Shown piece after piece: positions 9,457 through 17,008 of a DNA stretch of 64,000 nt (its first letter is position 1; each line of letters starts with the position of its first letter). This DNA is from Tenacibaculum sp. 190524A05c (GTDB lineage: Bacteria > Bacteroidota > Bacteroidia > Flavobacteriales > Flavobacteriaceae). The DNA lies in the NCBI RefSeq assembly GCF_964036595.1, contig NZ_OZ038523.1, positions 1-64,000 on the forward strand. The letters are read 5' to 3'. Position numbers and translations under genes: made by a program. The notes under the pieces were generated by a model. That model worked only from the letters and a program-made list of their open reading frames with translations, did not search any database and was not told the origin of the DNA.

Positions 9457-10887
9457 TTAAGCATTTATTTCTGCTAAACATTTTTCAATGGTTTCATTCT
9501 GTTTATCCGAATACCATTTCATTAAATCATAAACAGGTTCACCTAAGTCTTTCTCAAATAATGATTGATTTGATGTTCCTTCATACTCGCGTTTGGCATC
9601 ATCCGTACCTAGGTTCGAGGCAAAAATTCCAGCAGCACTTACAGGTAAAAAGTCTTCATAAACCATAGGTTCAATAGTTAAATATCCATCTTTTAGTAAT
9701 TGCTGAATATCTTCTTGTGAATAGGTTGTACTTTTTGATATGTTTTTTACCTTATCCGTTGTAAAATAATGGAAGTAAGCTAATTTCTGAGCATGTAACT
9801 CATCATAGTTATCAGGAAAAGCTTTGAAATTCTCTAATAACAACTGATTATATTCTGAAGCATTCTCTGCGTTTGGTGATCCACCAATTGCTTGACGAGT
9901 TTTCCCCAGAAGTTCATTATATAATTCTTGTCCCTTTTGAGTTAATGCCACACCGCGCTGTTCAATTTCTCCAAAACGAGCTTTATGTTCTCCCATTTTA
10001 CCATTACCGGCATCATTCTTAAAAGATACTTTTTCCGTTAATGCTTTAAAGCTGGTTTGGCGCAATAAAATTGGACACTTTCTTGGTGGTGGTCCTTCAA
10101 TATTATCCTTAGGCGGAATATTTCTAGCTTCCATACTAGATTGAACTTTATCTATATCTAAAGTTCTTGGCGTTAAGTGATTAATGTGTGGTCCTTTAAA
10201 TGCTACAACATCTGCAATTAATCTATGTTGACCTAAAAGTGCTTCATACATGTCATAATCCACAGTTGCTGTGTCATGCCATCTGAATGTTTCTAAAGCT
10301 TCTTGTACAAATGTTTCAGCATCAGTTTCGTTTAATCCACCTTCATTTTCTGATTTATCAATTAATTCAAGAGCTTTTTTAGTGAAAATTTGACGATTCT
10401 CTAATATAGATTCAACATTTTCTCGAAGGTGTTTGTCATCGATTAAATCCAAGCGTAGTAGAGAAGTAAATACTCTAAAAGGAGCTTGGTTCAAAGCAGT
10501 GTTTTCAATTGCTCTAAATGCTGTAGAATGGACAGGAACTCCAGCAGTAGCTAAGTCATAATAGCCAACAGGAAACATACCCATTACTTTAAATAAACGT
10601 CTCATAGTAAATAATTCGTAAGGTTTTCCTAAACGAATTGCTCCATGACGCTCCATATTTAGTCTCGTAATTTCACCGGTATTAGCTAACTGTTGCTTAA
10701 TATCTTCAGCTTGTTCAAGAACATCATTATTAATATCATGAACTAAATTTAATAGTTCACCATAAAGAGGTACTTCATCTTTATACATATCTGACATAAT
10801 CGTTGCAAAACGATTTCTAATATATTCAGATGAGACAAAAGAATTAGAGTCGTTATTTAAGTGATCTGCTTTATTTTTTGATGACAT
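9457..10887 (-). CDS. hglS: 2-oxoadipate dioxygenase/decarboxylase, HglS/YdcJ (DUF1338) family
   Basis: 476 residues, the usual length of the family. HglS is a Fe(II)-dependent vicinal-oxygen-chelate-like enzyme that converts 2-oxoadipate to D-2-hydroxyglutarate in lysine catabolism of Pseudomonas. The signature parts are present: ERHGAIR with His81 and Arg85 at the same +4 spacing as the metal His and substrate Arg of HglS; INHLTPRTLDID with His237; and ARFGEIEQRGVALT with Glu307/Glu309 as the third ligand candidate. It is the first gene of a leftward cluster with an Lrp regulator and a YdiJ-type dehydrogenase that would take D-2-hydroxyglutarate on to 2-oxoglutarate. The 2-oxoadipate role is from family knowledge; lysine as the ultimate source is inferred. 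Confidence 0.85.
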   Translation of the reverse strand: MSSKNKADHLNNDSNSFVSSEYIRNRFATIMSDMYKDEVPLYGELLNLVHDINNDVLEQAEDIKQQLANTGEITRLNMERHGAIRLGKPYELFTMRRLFKVMGMFPVGYYDLATAGVPVHSTAFRAIENTALNQAPFRVFTSLLRLDLIDDKHLRENVESILENRQIFTKKALELIDKSENEGGLNETDAETFVQEALETFRWHDTATVDYDMYEALLGQHRLIADVVAFKGPHINHLTPRTLDIDKVQSSMEARNIPPKDNIEGPPPRKCPILLRQTSFKALTEKVSFKNDAGNGKMGEHKARFGEIEQRGVALTQKGQELYNELLGKTRQAIGGSPNAENASEYNQLLLENFKAFPDNYDELHAQKLAYFHYFTTDKVKNISKSTTYSQEDIQQLLKDGYLTIEPMVYEDFLPVSAAGIFASNLGTDDAKREYEGTSNQSLFEKDLGEPVYDLMKWYSDKQNETIEKCLAEINA

Positions 10888-11227
10888 AATTAATCGAATT
10901 TAATCACAAAATAAATGAATTTAATTCTTAAATATTGCTATATAAACAAAATTTACTTTTAAATATTGTTTTTTATGTCTGTTTGATTTTTTTATTGTTA
11001 TGATAAAGATAGAAAAAACATTTTTTATCGAAAAGGCTTGCTATAAAAATCAATTTGACTTTTAAATTGGTGTTAATAAAGCGTATTAAATTAAATAGTA
11101 ATCATTTATTCAGTTTTGACTTTTGAATAATTCGTGGTGTTACAAGGGGAGAAGGGAGAGTAGTGTACGATCATAATTGTAACATATTGCTGTCACAGTC
11201 GTCTTTACAATAAAAAAGCGATTTACT
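10888..11227. other. 340-bp AT-rich intergenic region
   Basis: Lies between the divergent hglS and Pmp3-family genes, so it should hold both promoters. I see no exact TAnnTTTG -7 box on either strand close to the genes, no strong hairpin and no credible additional ORF. A purine-rich stretch GGGGAGAAGGGAGAG sits near nt 11145. Confidence 0.5.
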
Positions 11228-11386
11228 ATGAGTATTTTTAGGGTATTATTAGCAATATTCTTTCCTCCACTTTCCATTATAGATAAAGGATGTGGGTCAT
11301 TTATAATTATTTTCTTATTAACGTTATGTGGATGGATTCCTGGAGTAATAGGAGCGTTAGTGATTTTAAACAATCCTGAAAGGTAA
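11228..11386 (+). CDS. Pmp3/YqaE (UPF0057) small membrane protein
   Basis: 52 residues, starting MSIFRVLLAIFFPPLSIIDK, then GCGS, a hydrophobic stretch and GWIPGVIGALVIL, ending NNPER. This is the canonical two-helix Pmp3/YqaE proteolipid: an FFPP motif after the first helix and GWIPGVIHA-type motif in the second. Family members are stress-induced (salt, cold) membrane proteins that affect membrane potential. The gene is convergent with the csaA gene; the two stop codons are separated by a single base. A longer ORF on the opposite strand here is only its shadow. Confidence 0.88.
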   Translation: MSIFRVLLAIFFPPLSIIDKGCGSFIIIFLLTLCGWIPGVIGALVILNNPER

Positions 11387-11387
11387 G

Positions 11388-11723
11388 TTAGGAAACGACT
11401 TCACCATTTTTAATCTTTTTTACGCTATGAAGTATGACAACTTCATTATGGTCATTATAAACGCCAAGAACTAAGCAATCACTAAGGAAATTAGCAATTT
11501 GCCTAGGTTTGAAATTTACAATGCAACTAACTTGTTTACCAATGAGATCTTCTTTAGAATATATGTTAGTTATTTGTGCACTAGATTTTTTTATGCCCAA
11601 ACTACCTAAATCTATTTTAAGCTGATATGCAGGTTTCTTTGCCTTAGGAAAATCATTGACTTCTAATATAGTTCCAACTCTAATGTCAACTTTTAAAAAG
11701 TCTTCAAAGCTTATAACATCCAT
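11388..11723 (-). CDS. csaA: CsaA-type tRNA-binding domain protein
   Basis: 111 residues forming one OB-fold tRNA-binding domain: FEDFLKVDIRVGTILEVNDFP, LKIDLGSLGIKKSSAQIT, CIVNFKPRQIANFLSDCLVLG. Length and motifs match CsaA, a dimeric tRNA-binding chaperone-like protein. Its ATG overlaps the stop of the Mpo1-like gene by one base (TAATG), so the two are translationally coupled. Confidence 0.88.
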   Translation of the reverse strand: MDVISFEDFLKVDIRVGTILEVNDFPKAKKPAYQLKIDLGSLGIKKSSAQITNIYSKEDLIGKQVSCIVNFKPRQIANFLSDCLVLGVYNDHNEVVILHSVKKIKNGEVVS

Positions 11724-12187
11724 TATTTTTTGCTTAGTTTTTCAATAACCCAAAGCGGGCCTACTAGTAAGAATTGTAAATCTTTTAAAAATGATGGTTT
11801 TTTACCTTCAATTTTATGACCATAGAATTGACCAATCCACGCTACGACAAAAAGTGTAATAGAAACATTTAGTAAGTTGGTATTATTACTAATCCAGTTA
11901 TTACCAGCAATACAAAGTAAAATGAAGGCAAACATTTTTAGGAAATACCAAAAAGATAGGCGTAAGTAGAAGAGTACAGAAATCAAGATTCCAACGATGA
12001 AAGCCCAATTTTCTATTAAAGGATTGTATAATTTAAATGTGTCTTTTAAAATGCCGTTCGGGATAGACATTATTAATCCAATAATACTAAAGAATATAAC
12101 AGGAACACATATATAGTGAATAAGTTGGTTTTGTTCATTTTGATGACTCTCTGAGTATTCTTTAAATAGTTCTTCTGCTTTTCTCAT
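11723..12187 (-). CDS. Mpo1/YGL010w-like (DUF962) membrane protein, putative 2-hydroxy fatty acid dioxygenase
   Basis: 154 residues. The opening SESHQNEQNQLIHYICVPVIFFS carries the conserved H..E.N...H pattern of DUF962; several TM helices follow, then WIGQFYGHKIEGKKPSFLKDL and LLVGPLWVIEKL. Yeast Mpo1 is an Fe(II)-dependent dioxygenase acting in alpha-oxidation of 2-hydroxy fatty acids; the His residues that bind iron lie in these same motifs. Enzymatic role in this bacterium is inferred. Confidence 0.85.
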   Translation of the reverse strand: MRKAEELFKEYSESHQNEQNQLIHYICVPVIFFSIIGLIMSIPNGILKDTFKLYNPLIENWAFIVGILISVLFYLRLSFWYFLKMFAFILLCIAGNNWISNNTNLLNVSITLFVVAWIGQFYGHKIEGKKPSFLKDLQFLLVGPLWVIEKLSKK

Positions 12188-12212
12188 TACTCGTATAATT
12201 TTGATGTAAAAA

Positions 12213-12238
12213 AAAGGTCAGAATAAATCTGACCTTTC
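12213..12238 (-). terminator. Hairpin terminator
   Basis: AAAGGTCAGA / TCTGACCTTT hairpin followed, on the minus strand, by a run of eight T; ends the TonB-domain gene at 12261-13343. Confidence 0.85.
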
Positions 12239-12260
12239 AAATATAGTATTAAACTCTTAA

Positions 12261-13343
12261 TTATTGTAATCTGAAGTTAATTGGGAACGCATACTTAACG
12301 TTAACCGCTTTTCCACCTTTCATTGCAGGCTTCATTCTTGGTAATTTCTCAATTAATTGAATCGTAGCTGCTTCTAAAACTTTTCCACCTTTAGGACCTC
12401 TTGCTTTAACATCAGCAACGTCTCCGTTTGCGTCGATTACGAAGTAAGCATTTACCTTACCTTCAATATTTGCATCAACCGCTTCTTGTGGATAAGCGAA
12501 ATACTTACGTATGTGTTTGTTCATTTGGTTGTTGAAACAATCAACTGAATTATCACTTGAACATTTTTTGAATACTGGAATACTTTCTACTTCGTTGAAT
12601 CTAAAGATCTGAGCTGTTGCCTCAACAGATTTTGCAACCTTTACGTTTGAAGCTTTCTTTCCTGGTATTTTAAATGCAATTGGAATTCCATATTTTACTT
12701 TAACTAATTTACCGTTGTGTTTACCTGGCTTAAATTTTGGTAATTTACGAACGATTCTCTCAGCTTCTGCCTCTAAGAGTTCTCCTTTATAAGGTCCTCT
12801 AATGTTTAAATTCTCAACGTCACCCTCTTTATTGATAACGAATTGAATAAGTACACGACCCTGGATACTTTTTTCATAAGCTTCTTGAGGATAAGTAAAG
12901 TTTTTTCTTACGTGTTCCGCAATTTTAGATTTAAAACACTTCTCCTGCTGATAAATTGCAACTGACTCACAATCATCAAAAAGAGGAATCTCTTCTACTA
13001 AATTAAATGGAACTTTTTCTACAACTTCTTCACTACTTAAATCTAAAGTACCTACTAATGAAGCTTTTTTCTTTAATGCAGCAAGTTTGTTAGATGTAGA
13101 ACTAGAAGAATTAACACCAGTTACGGCATCTCTCTTTCTAATAACTCTACGCCTAGATGTAACTTCTACAGAAATTTGTTTCGTTTTAGCGTCTTTTCCT
13201 TCGACTGAACATTTTGTAATACTGTTCAAATCTAAAGCAGGCTCACCATTTGGTGTGTCGCATGTCTCCTTTGATTTCGATTGAGACATAACGCATTGCG
13301 TACTGAAGGCTACAGCAGCAATTACTAGTAACTTTTTAACCAT
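12261..13343 (-). CDS. Periplasmic protein with two TonB C-terminal domains
   Basis: 360 residues. A signal peptide (MVKKLLVIAAVAFSTQCVMSQ) is followed by a conserved segment CDTPNG..LDLNSITKCSVEG, a basic patch (TSRRRVIRKRD) and two TonB-C-like domains (about 115-230 and 250-360). Each has FN.VE.IP.F..C, YPQEA....I.G.V...FVI...GDV, RGP.GG.LLEAEA and a VKY..PI.F ending. There is no N-terminal TM anchor or proline-rich linker as in a classical energy-transducing TonB. It is a tandem-domain version of the protein encoded next to it (13516-14187) and of the paralogue at 31045-31740. Function unknown; it could bind TonB boxes or other periplasmic partners. Confidence 0.8.
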   Translation of the reverse strand: MVKKLLVIAAVAFSTQCVMSQSKSKETCDTPNGEPALDLNSITKCSVEGKDAKTKQISVEVTSRRRVIRKRDAVTGVNSSSSTSNKLAALKKKASLVGTLDLSSEEVVEKVPFNLVEEIPLFDDCESVAIYQQEKCFKSKIAEHVRKNFTYPQEAYEKSIQGRVLIQFVINKEGDVENLNIRGPYKGELLEAEAERIVRKLPKFKPGKHNGKLVKVKYGIPIAFKIPGKKASNVKVAKSVEATAQIFRFNEVESIPVFKKCSSDNSVDCFNNQMNKHIRKYFAYPQEAVDANIEGKVNAYFVIDANGDVADVKARGPKGGKVLEAATIQLIEKLPRMKPAMKGGKAVNVKYAFPINFRLQ

Positions 13344-13427
13344 ATTCTTAGGGATTAAGAGATTAACTTCGCGTCTAAGGTAGGTATTATAAGTGAGTTA
13401 AAAAAATTTTTTAAGATGTTTTATGAC

Positions 13428-13462
13428 TTATCTATAGATAATTGGTAATTATCTATAGATAA
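13428..13462. promoter_or_regulatory. Two copies of a perfect 14-bp palindrome, 21 bp apart
   Basis: TTATCTATAGATAA occurs at 13428-13441 and again at 13449-13462. Each copy is a perfect inverted repeat, and centre-to-centre spacing is 21 bp, i.e. two helical turns. The pair lies about 85-120 bp upstream of the start of the tandem TonB-domain gene and 54 bp downstream of the next gene's stop. This is what paired operators of a dimeric regulator look like; a terminator is less likely since no T-run follows. Confidence 0.5.
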
Positions 13463-13515
13463 ATGGATTCTAAATGTAGATGAATTGCATTTTTAGCAAA
13501 TTTCATCTCATTAAA

Positions 13516-14187
13516 TTATTCAGCACTAAAATTAATAGGTAAACTGTATTTTACATTAACCGGAAGTCCTTGATGCCTACCTGGAATAAATGTTGGCAAT
13601 TTGCTTACCACTCTTTGTATTTCTGATTCCAATAATTTATCCTTTTTTCTTGCTTTAACTAATAAATTTACAACCTTGCCTTTTGCATCAATGGTAAATT
13701 GAATAAAAACTTTACCACTTACCCCGTCTTCTGAAGCTCTTTCAGGATCAAACGTTTTTGCGAAGTGCTTAGAAAGGGCAGTATTGAAACAATCCATTCC
13801 TGTTTGATCCTTATTATCACATTCAGGAAATAAAGGTACATTATCTACAATATTAAAAAGTACTACTTCAGAGGACATATGTTTAGTTACGATACTGTTT
13901 TGAATTTCAATTTTTTGATTTTCAATAACATTGGTGTTTAATTCTTTCGAAGAACCTTTTATGGAATTTGCTTTTTCACGTCTTCTTACTATTCTTTTTC
14001 TTGTTTTTTTAGCAGCTACGTTTAACGTTACTTTTTTAGAATCGTTTTGATCTTTTGAGATGGTACATTTTGAAATAGTATTCAAATCTAATTCGTTAGG
14101 AGTATCACAATGTTTTTTACTTTGAGACACAGCAGTTTCACTTAATAATGTAAAAATTATTAAAAACAGGGGGAATAAATGTTTCAT
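13516..14187 (-). CDS. Periplasmic TonB-C-domain protein (single domain)
   Basis: 223 residues: signal peptide (MKHLFPLFLIIFTLLSETAVSQ), conserved CDTPNELDLNTISKCTIS segment, basic RKRIVRRRE patch, low-complexity linker, and one TonB-C-like domain (about 105-223) with FNIVDNVPLFPECD, CFNTALSKHFAKTF, KVFIQFTIDAKGKV and LPTFIPGRHQG..VNVKYSLPINF. It is paralogous to the two-domain protein downstream and to the protein at 31 kb. It has no membrane anchor beyond the signal peptide. Function unknown. Confidence 0.8.
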   Translation of the reverse strand: MKHLFPLFLIIFTLLSETAVSQSKKHCDTPNELDLNTISKCTISKDQNDSKKVTLNVAAKKTRKRIVRRREKANSIKGSSKELNTNVIENQKIEIQNSIVTKHMSSEVVLFNIVDNVPLFPECDNKDQTGMDCFNTALSKHFAKTFDPERASEDGVSGKVFIQFTIDAKGKVVNLLVKARKKDKLLESEIQRVVSKLPTFIPGRHQGLPVNVKYSLPINFSAE

Positions 14188-14491
14188 TGGTTGGGGTTGT
14201 ATTTAGATTAGGTACTTGATTAATGCATTACAAATTTCGTTTAAGATGAATAAAAGCATGTTAATTGTAACTTATAGAATGGTTAAGTTCTGAAATTTTG
14301 GTAACAGTAACTTGAAATATGTTTTACAATTAATTAATGTCGGGGTAAAGAAGTAAGTACTTCTATCTACTCAAATATATCAAAAATAAAAGCCAATAAA
14401 ATTAACATATGTTAATCTCATTGGCTTTTGTTTATAAACTTAAACCTTTAATTAATAAATGGTTATGAGTTTTAAGTCAAGTTCAATTGAC
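14188..14491. other. 304-bp intergenic region
   Basis: Holds the promoter region of the TonB-C gene (right-hand genes read leftward) and a strong terminator hairpin at 14388-14429. Nothing else recognisable. Confidence 0.5.
14388..14429 (-). terminator. Hairpin terminator with a nested palindrome
   Basis: Outer arms AAAAGCCAAT / ATTGGCTTTT enclose a second perfect 16-bp palindrome, ATTAACATATGTTAAT (14401-14416). A T-rich tract follows on the minus strand. It ends the prfC operon. Confidence 0.8.
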
Positions 14492-15421
14492 TTACTTTAC
14501 ATTCATAAGTTCAACATCAAAAATAAGTGTTGCATTTGGAGGAATTACACCACCAGCACCTCTTTCTCCGTATGCTAAATTTGAAGGAATTACTAATCTA
14601 GCTTTATCTCCAACTTGTAATAATTGAATTCCTTCATCCCATCCAGCGATTACTTGTCCAACACCAATAGCAAAGTCAATCGGTTGTTTGCGTTTGTATG
14701 AAGAATCAAATACAGTTCCGTCTAATAACTGACCTTTATAGTGTACAGAAACCGTAGCTCCTTTTGTAGCTTTTTTTCCTTCTCCTTTTTGAATGATTTT
14801 ATAACGTAAACCACTTGGAGTTTCATCATAACCAGCTGCTACCTGATCTAAAATTTCTTTTTGTTTTGCTTTTTCAGCAGCTTCTCTTTTTTCACGCTCT
14901 CCTTCAAAAGTTCTAAATGCTTCAACAGCATTCCAGTTTTCAGCAGTTTCACCTACACGTAAAATTTCAACTTGCATTTCATCTTCTTGTGCAACAGCAT
15001 CAACAACATCTTGTCCTTCAATTACACTTCCAAATACAGTATGTTTTCCGTCTAACCATGGAGTAGCAACATGAGTAATGAAAAACTGAGATCCATTTGT
15101 ACCTGGACCTGCATTTGCCATAGATAATTTACCTGGAGCATCATGTTTTAAATCTGGATGAATTTCATCATCAAATTTATATCCTGGATTACCAGTTCCT
15201 GTTCCTTGTGGACATCCACCTTGAATCATAAAATCAGGAATTACCCTGTGGAATTTTAATCCATTATAATACGGCTCTCCTTGAGGACGAGCAGAATTTT
15301 CTAAATTTCCTTCGGCTAAAGCAACAAAGTTACCAACAGTACCAGGAGTTTTCTCATATTCTAAATTCACTAAAATCTCTCCTTTTGGAGTTGTGAACTT
15401 TGCGTAGATTCCGTTATTCAT
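14492..15421 (-). CDS. Fused cyclophilin-FKBP peptidyl-prolyl isomerase
   Basis: 309 residues. The N-terminal half is a cyclophilin domain (about 1-165: [35 protein letters not shown]). A charged helical linker ([13 protein letters not shown]) leads to a C-terminal FKBP domain (about 200-309: [49 protein letters not shown]). No signal peptide, so cytoplasmic. Two different prolyl-isomerase folds in one chain is a known Bacteroidetes arrangement. Last gene of the prfC operon, 9 bp after the barrel protein gene. Confidence 0.92.
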   Translation of the reverse strand: MNNGIYAKFTTPKGEILVNLEYEKTPGTVGNFVALAEGNLENSARPQGEPYYNGLKFHRVIPDFMIQGGCPQGTGTGNPGYKFDDEIHPDLKHDAPGKLSMANAGPGTNGSQFFITHVATPWLDGKHTVFGSVIEGQDVVDAVAQEDEMQVEILRVGETAENWNAVEAFRTFEGEREKREAAEKAKQKEILDQVAAGYDETPSGLRYKIIQKGEGKKATKGATVSVHYKGQLLDGTVFDSSYKRKQPIDFAIGVGQVIAGWDEGIQLLQVGDKARLVIPSNLAYGERGAGGVIPPNATLIFDVELMNVK

Positions 15422-15430
15422 TATTATGTG

Positions 15431-17002
15431 TTATTTATCTTTATTATTGTTTTTCGCTAAAAGTGAGGCAAAGTTAAAACTTAATCCAATATTTAGGTTA
15501 TTGGAATTAACATTTCCAAAAGGTGCGTATAATTTACCTCCAGATATTTTTAGAGCAAGGTTATCTTTAATATGGTAGTTAAATCCAACCGTTGGTCTTA
15601 CAACAATTCCTTCATCTGTATCAACACCTGCTCCTCCTGCCGCTCCACCAGTTAAATTGATAAAGGCGTCAAAATTATTGTTGATGAATTTGTTTGTTTT
15701 GAAACCAAGACCGATTAAACCGTGAGCATATCCTCCAGATCGTCCACCATAAGCAAAACCAGCTTCACCAATTACATAAATGTTCTTAAAAATATCATAG
15801 TTAAACTGCAATCCAATCAATTGTAAATCCGTTGAAAGTACATTATTTGGATCGTCTGTTTTATTTACTTTGAAATAAGTTTGATTCTGTAATGCTACTG
15901 AAATTCCTTGGGTTTTAAATGTAGTATTAGCATCGGAATTTGGAGTTTTTGTTCCACCAGATAAATTCATGTACTTAACACCAAAACCCAGAGTATAGGC
16001 TTCAAAGTCACCATCTAAAGCTCTGTAATATCCTCCATGTCCACTTAGAGCCAGATGATCTGATAATTTTAAATCAATTCCAGCTGAAGGATAAACGGTA
16101 AGTCCACCTTCAGGAGCAATTCTTCCGCCAGCAGCTCCAATTCCGAGTTTTCCAAATAGATTAATATATTTAGATTGATATGGATGATAACCAACTCCGA
16201 AGAATAAATCCATGAAACCAGCTCTCAGTCCTTTGTAAATGGCATCCGTATGCGCAAATAAGAACGTTTTATCGTTGATGTATTTTTGATATTCAAATCC
16301 TAATACGTATAAAGTAGTATCTAAATCAGTACCATTATCTCTTTTTGATTCACCAGTAGGGAAAAAGAAGTCAAAACGAACCTGTTGTATGTTTTTAATA
16401 GTTGGTTTATTCCAAAAGAATTCAGTTTCTTCTCCTAACTGATATTCTTTATTAGCTTCCTCATATTTTGTGAATCTGAAAATACTTGGAATTTCAAAGA
16501 ACACTGAAACAGCATTATCTTTAATCACTCCTGTGTAAAAATCAATATAACTGTATTGTACTCCAAATGAGTAGTTATTCTTTTTGTATTGTAGTCCAAT
16601 ATTGGAGTTTATAAAAGCTCCGTCATTAATTAAAACTCGATATCCACCACCACCTCCGAAGTGAATATTACCATCAAAGTATAAGTTTTTGTAGATCTTT
16701 TTAGTTACTCCTAATTCAGCACCGAGTGTAAATAACCCTCCTTGATCTCCGGTTACGGCATAATGAAAGCCCGCACCTCCATATAACCAATCATTAAATG
16801 GAATTTGATAATGCAAACCTACTAAACCCATTGTAGCATCTAAATTCGGAAATTCGGATGTTGGCATAGAAACAGGAATAAAATTCAATCGAACTTTATT
16901 TGTTAATTCTGTGCCTTCTAATGTAGAAATATCCTTTTGAGCAAAAGATAAAATACAATTAAAAAGTATTAATAATGATAAGAGTTTAGATTGCTTGTTC
17001 AT
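15431..17002 (-). CDS. Outer-membrane beta-barrel protein, uncharacterised
   Basis: 523 residues with a signal peptide (MNKQSKLLSLLILFNCILSFAQ), alternating barrel strands and a final aromatic strand (LNIGLSFNFAS). Three sections share the same pattern (strand, Gly-rich GGGGGYR / GAAGGRIAP / GGAAGGAGVD turn, PSAGIDLKLSDHLAL-type strand, GGYY), at about 100-180, 285-345 and 430-510. This suggests internal triplication. It sits 6 bp after prfC and 9 bp before the PPIase gene, a tight operon whose logic is not clear. Function unknown. Confidence 0.75.
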   Translation of the reverse strand: MNKQSKLLSLLILFNCILSFAQKDISTLEGTELTNKVRLNFIPVSMPTSEFPNLDATMGLVGLHYQIPFNDWLYGGAGFHYAVTGDQGGLFTLGAELGVTKKIYKNLYFDGNIHFGGGGGYRVLINDGAFINSNIGLQYKKNNYSFGVQYSYIDFYTGVIKDNAVSVFFEIPSIFRFTKYEEANKEYQLGEETEFFWNKPTIKNIQQVRFDFFFPTGESKRDNGTDLDTTLYVLGFEYQKYINDKTFLFAHTDAIYKGLRAGFMDLFFGVGYHPYQSKYINLFGKLGIGAAGGRIAPEGGLTVYPSAGIDLKLSDHLALSGHGGYYRALDGDFEAYTLGFGVKYMNLSGGTKTPNSDANTTFKTQGISVALQNQTYFKVNKTDDPNNVLSTDLQLIGLQFNYDIFKNIYVIGEAGFAYGGRSGGYAHGLIGLGFKTNKFINNNFDAFINLTGGAAGGAGVDTDEGIVVRPTVGFNYHIKDNLALKISGGKLYAPFGNVNSNNLNIGLSFNFASLLAKNNNKDK

Positions 17003-17008
17003 CTGATT

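Noticed and set aside
11140..11373. 77-codon reading frame on the minus strand
   Set aside because: It is antisense to the Pmp3 gene at 11228-11386, whose protein matches the family over its full length.
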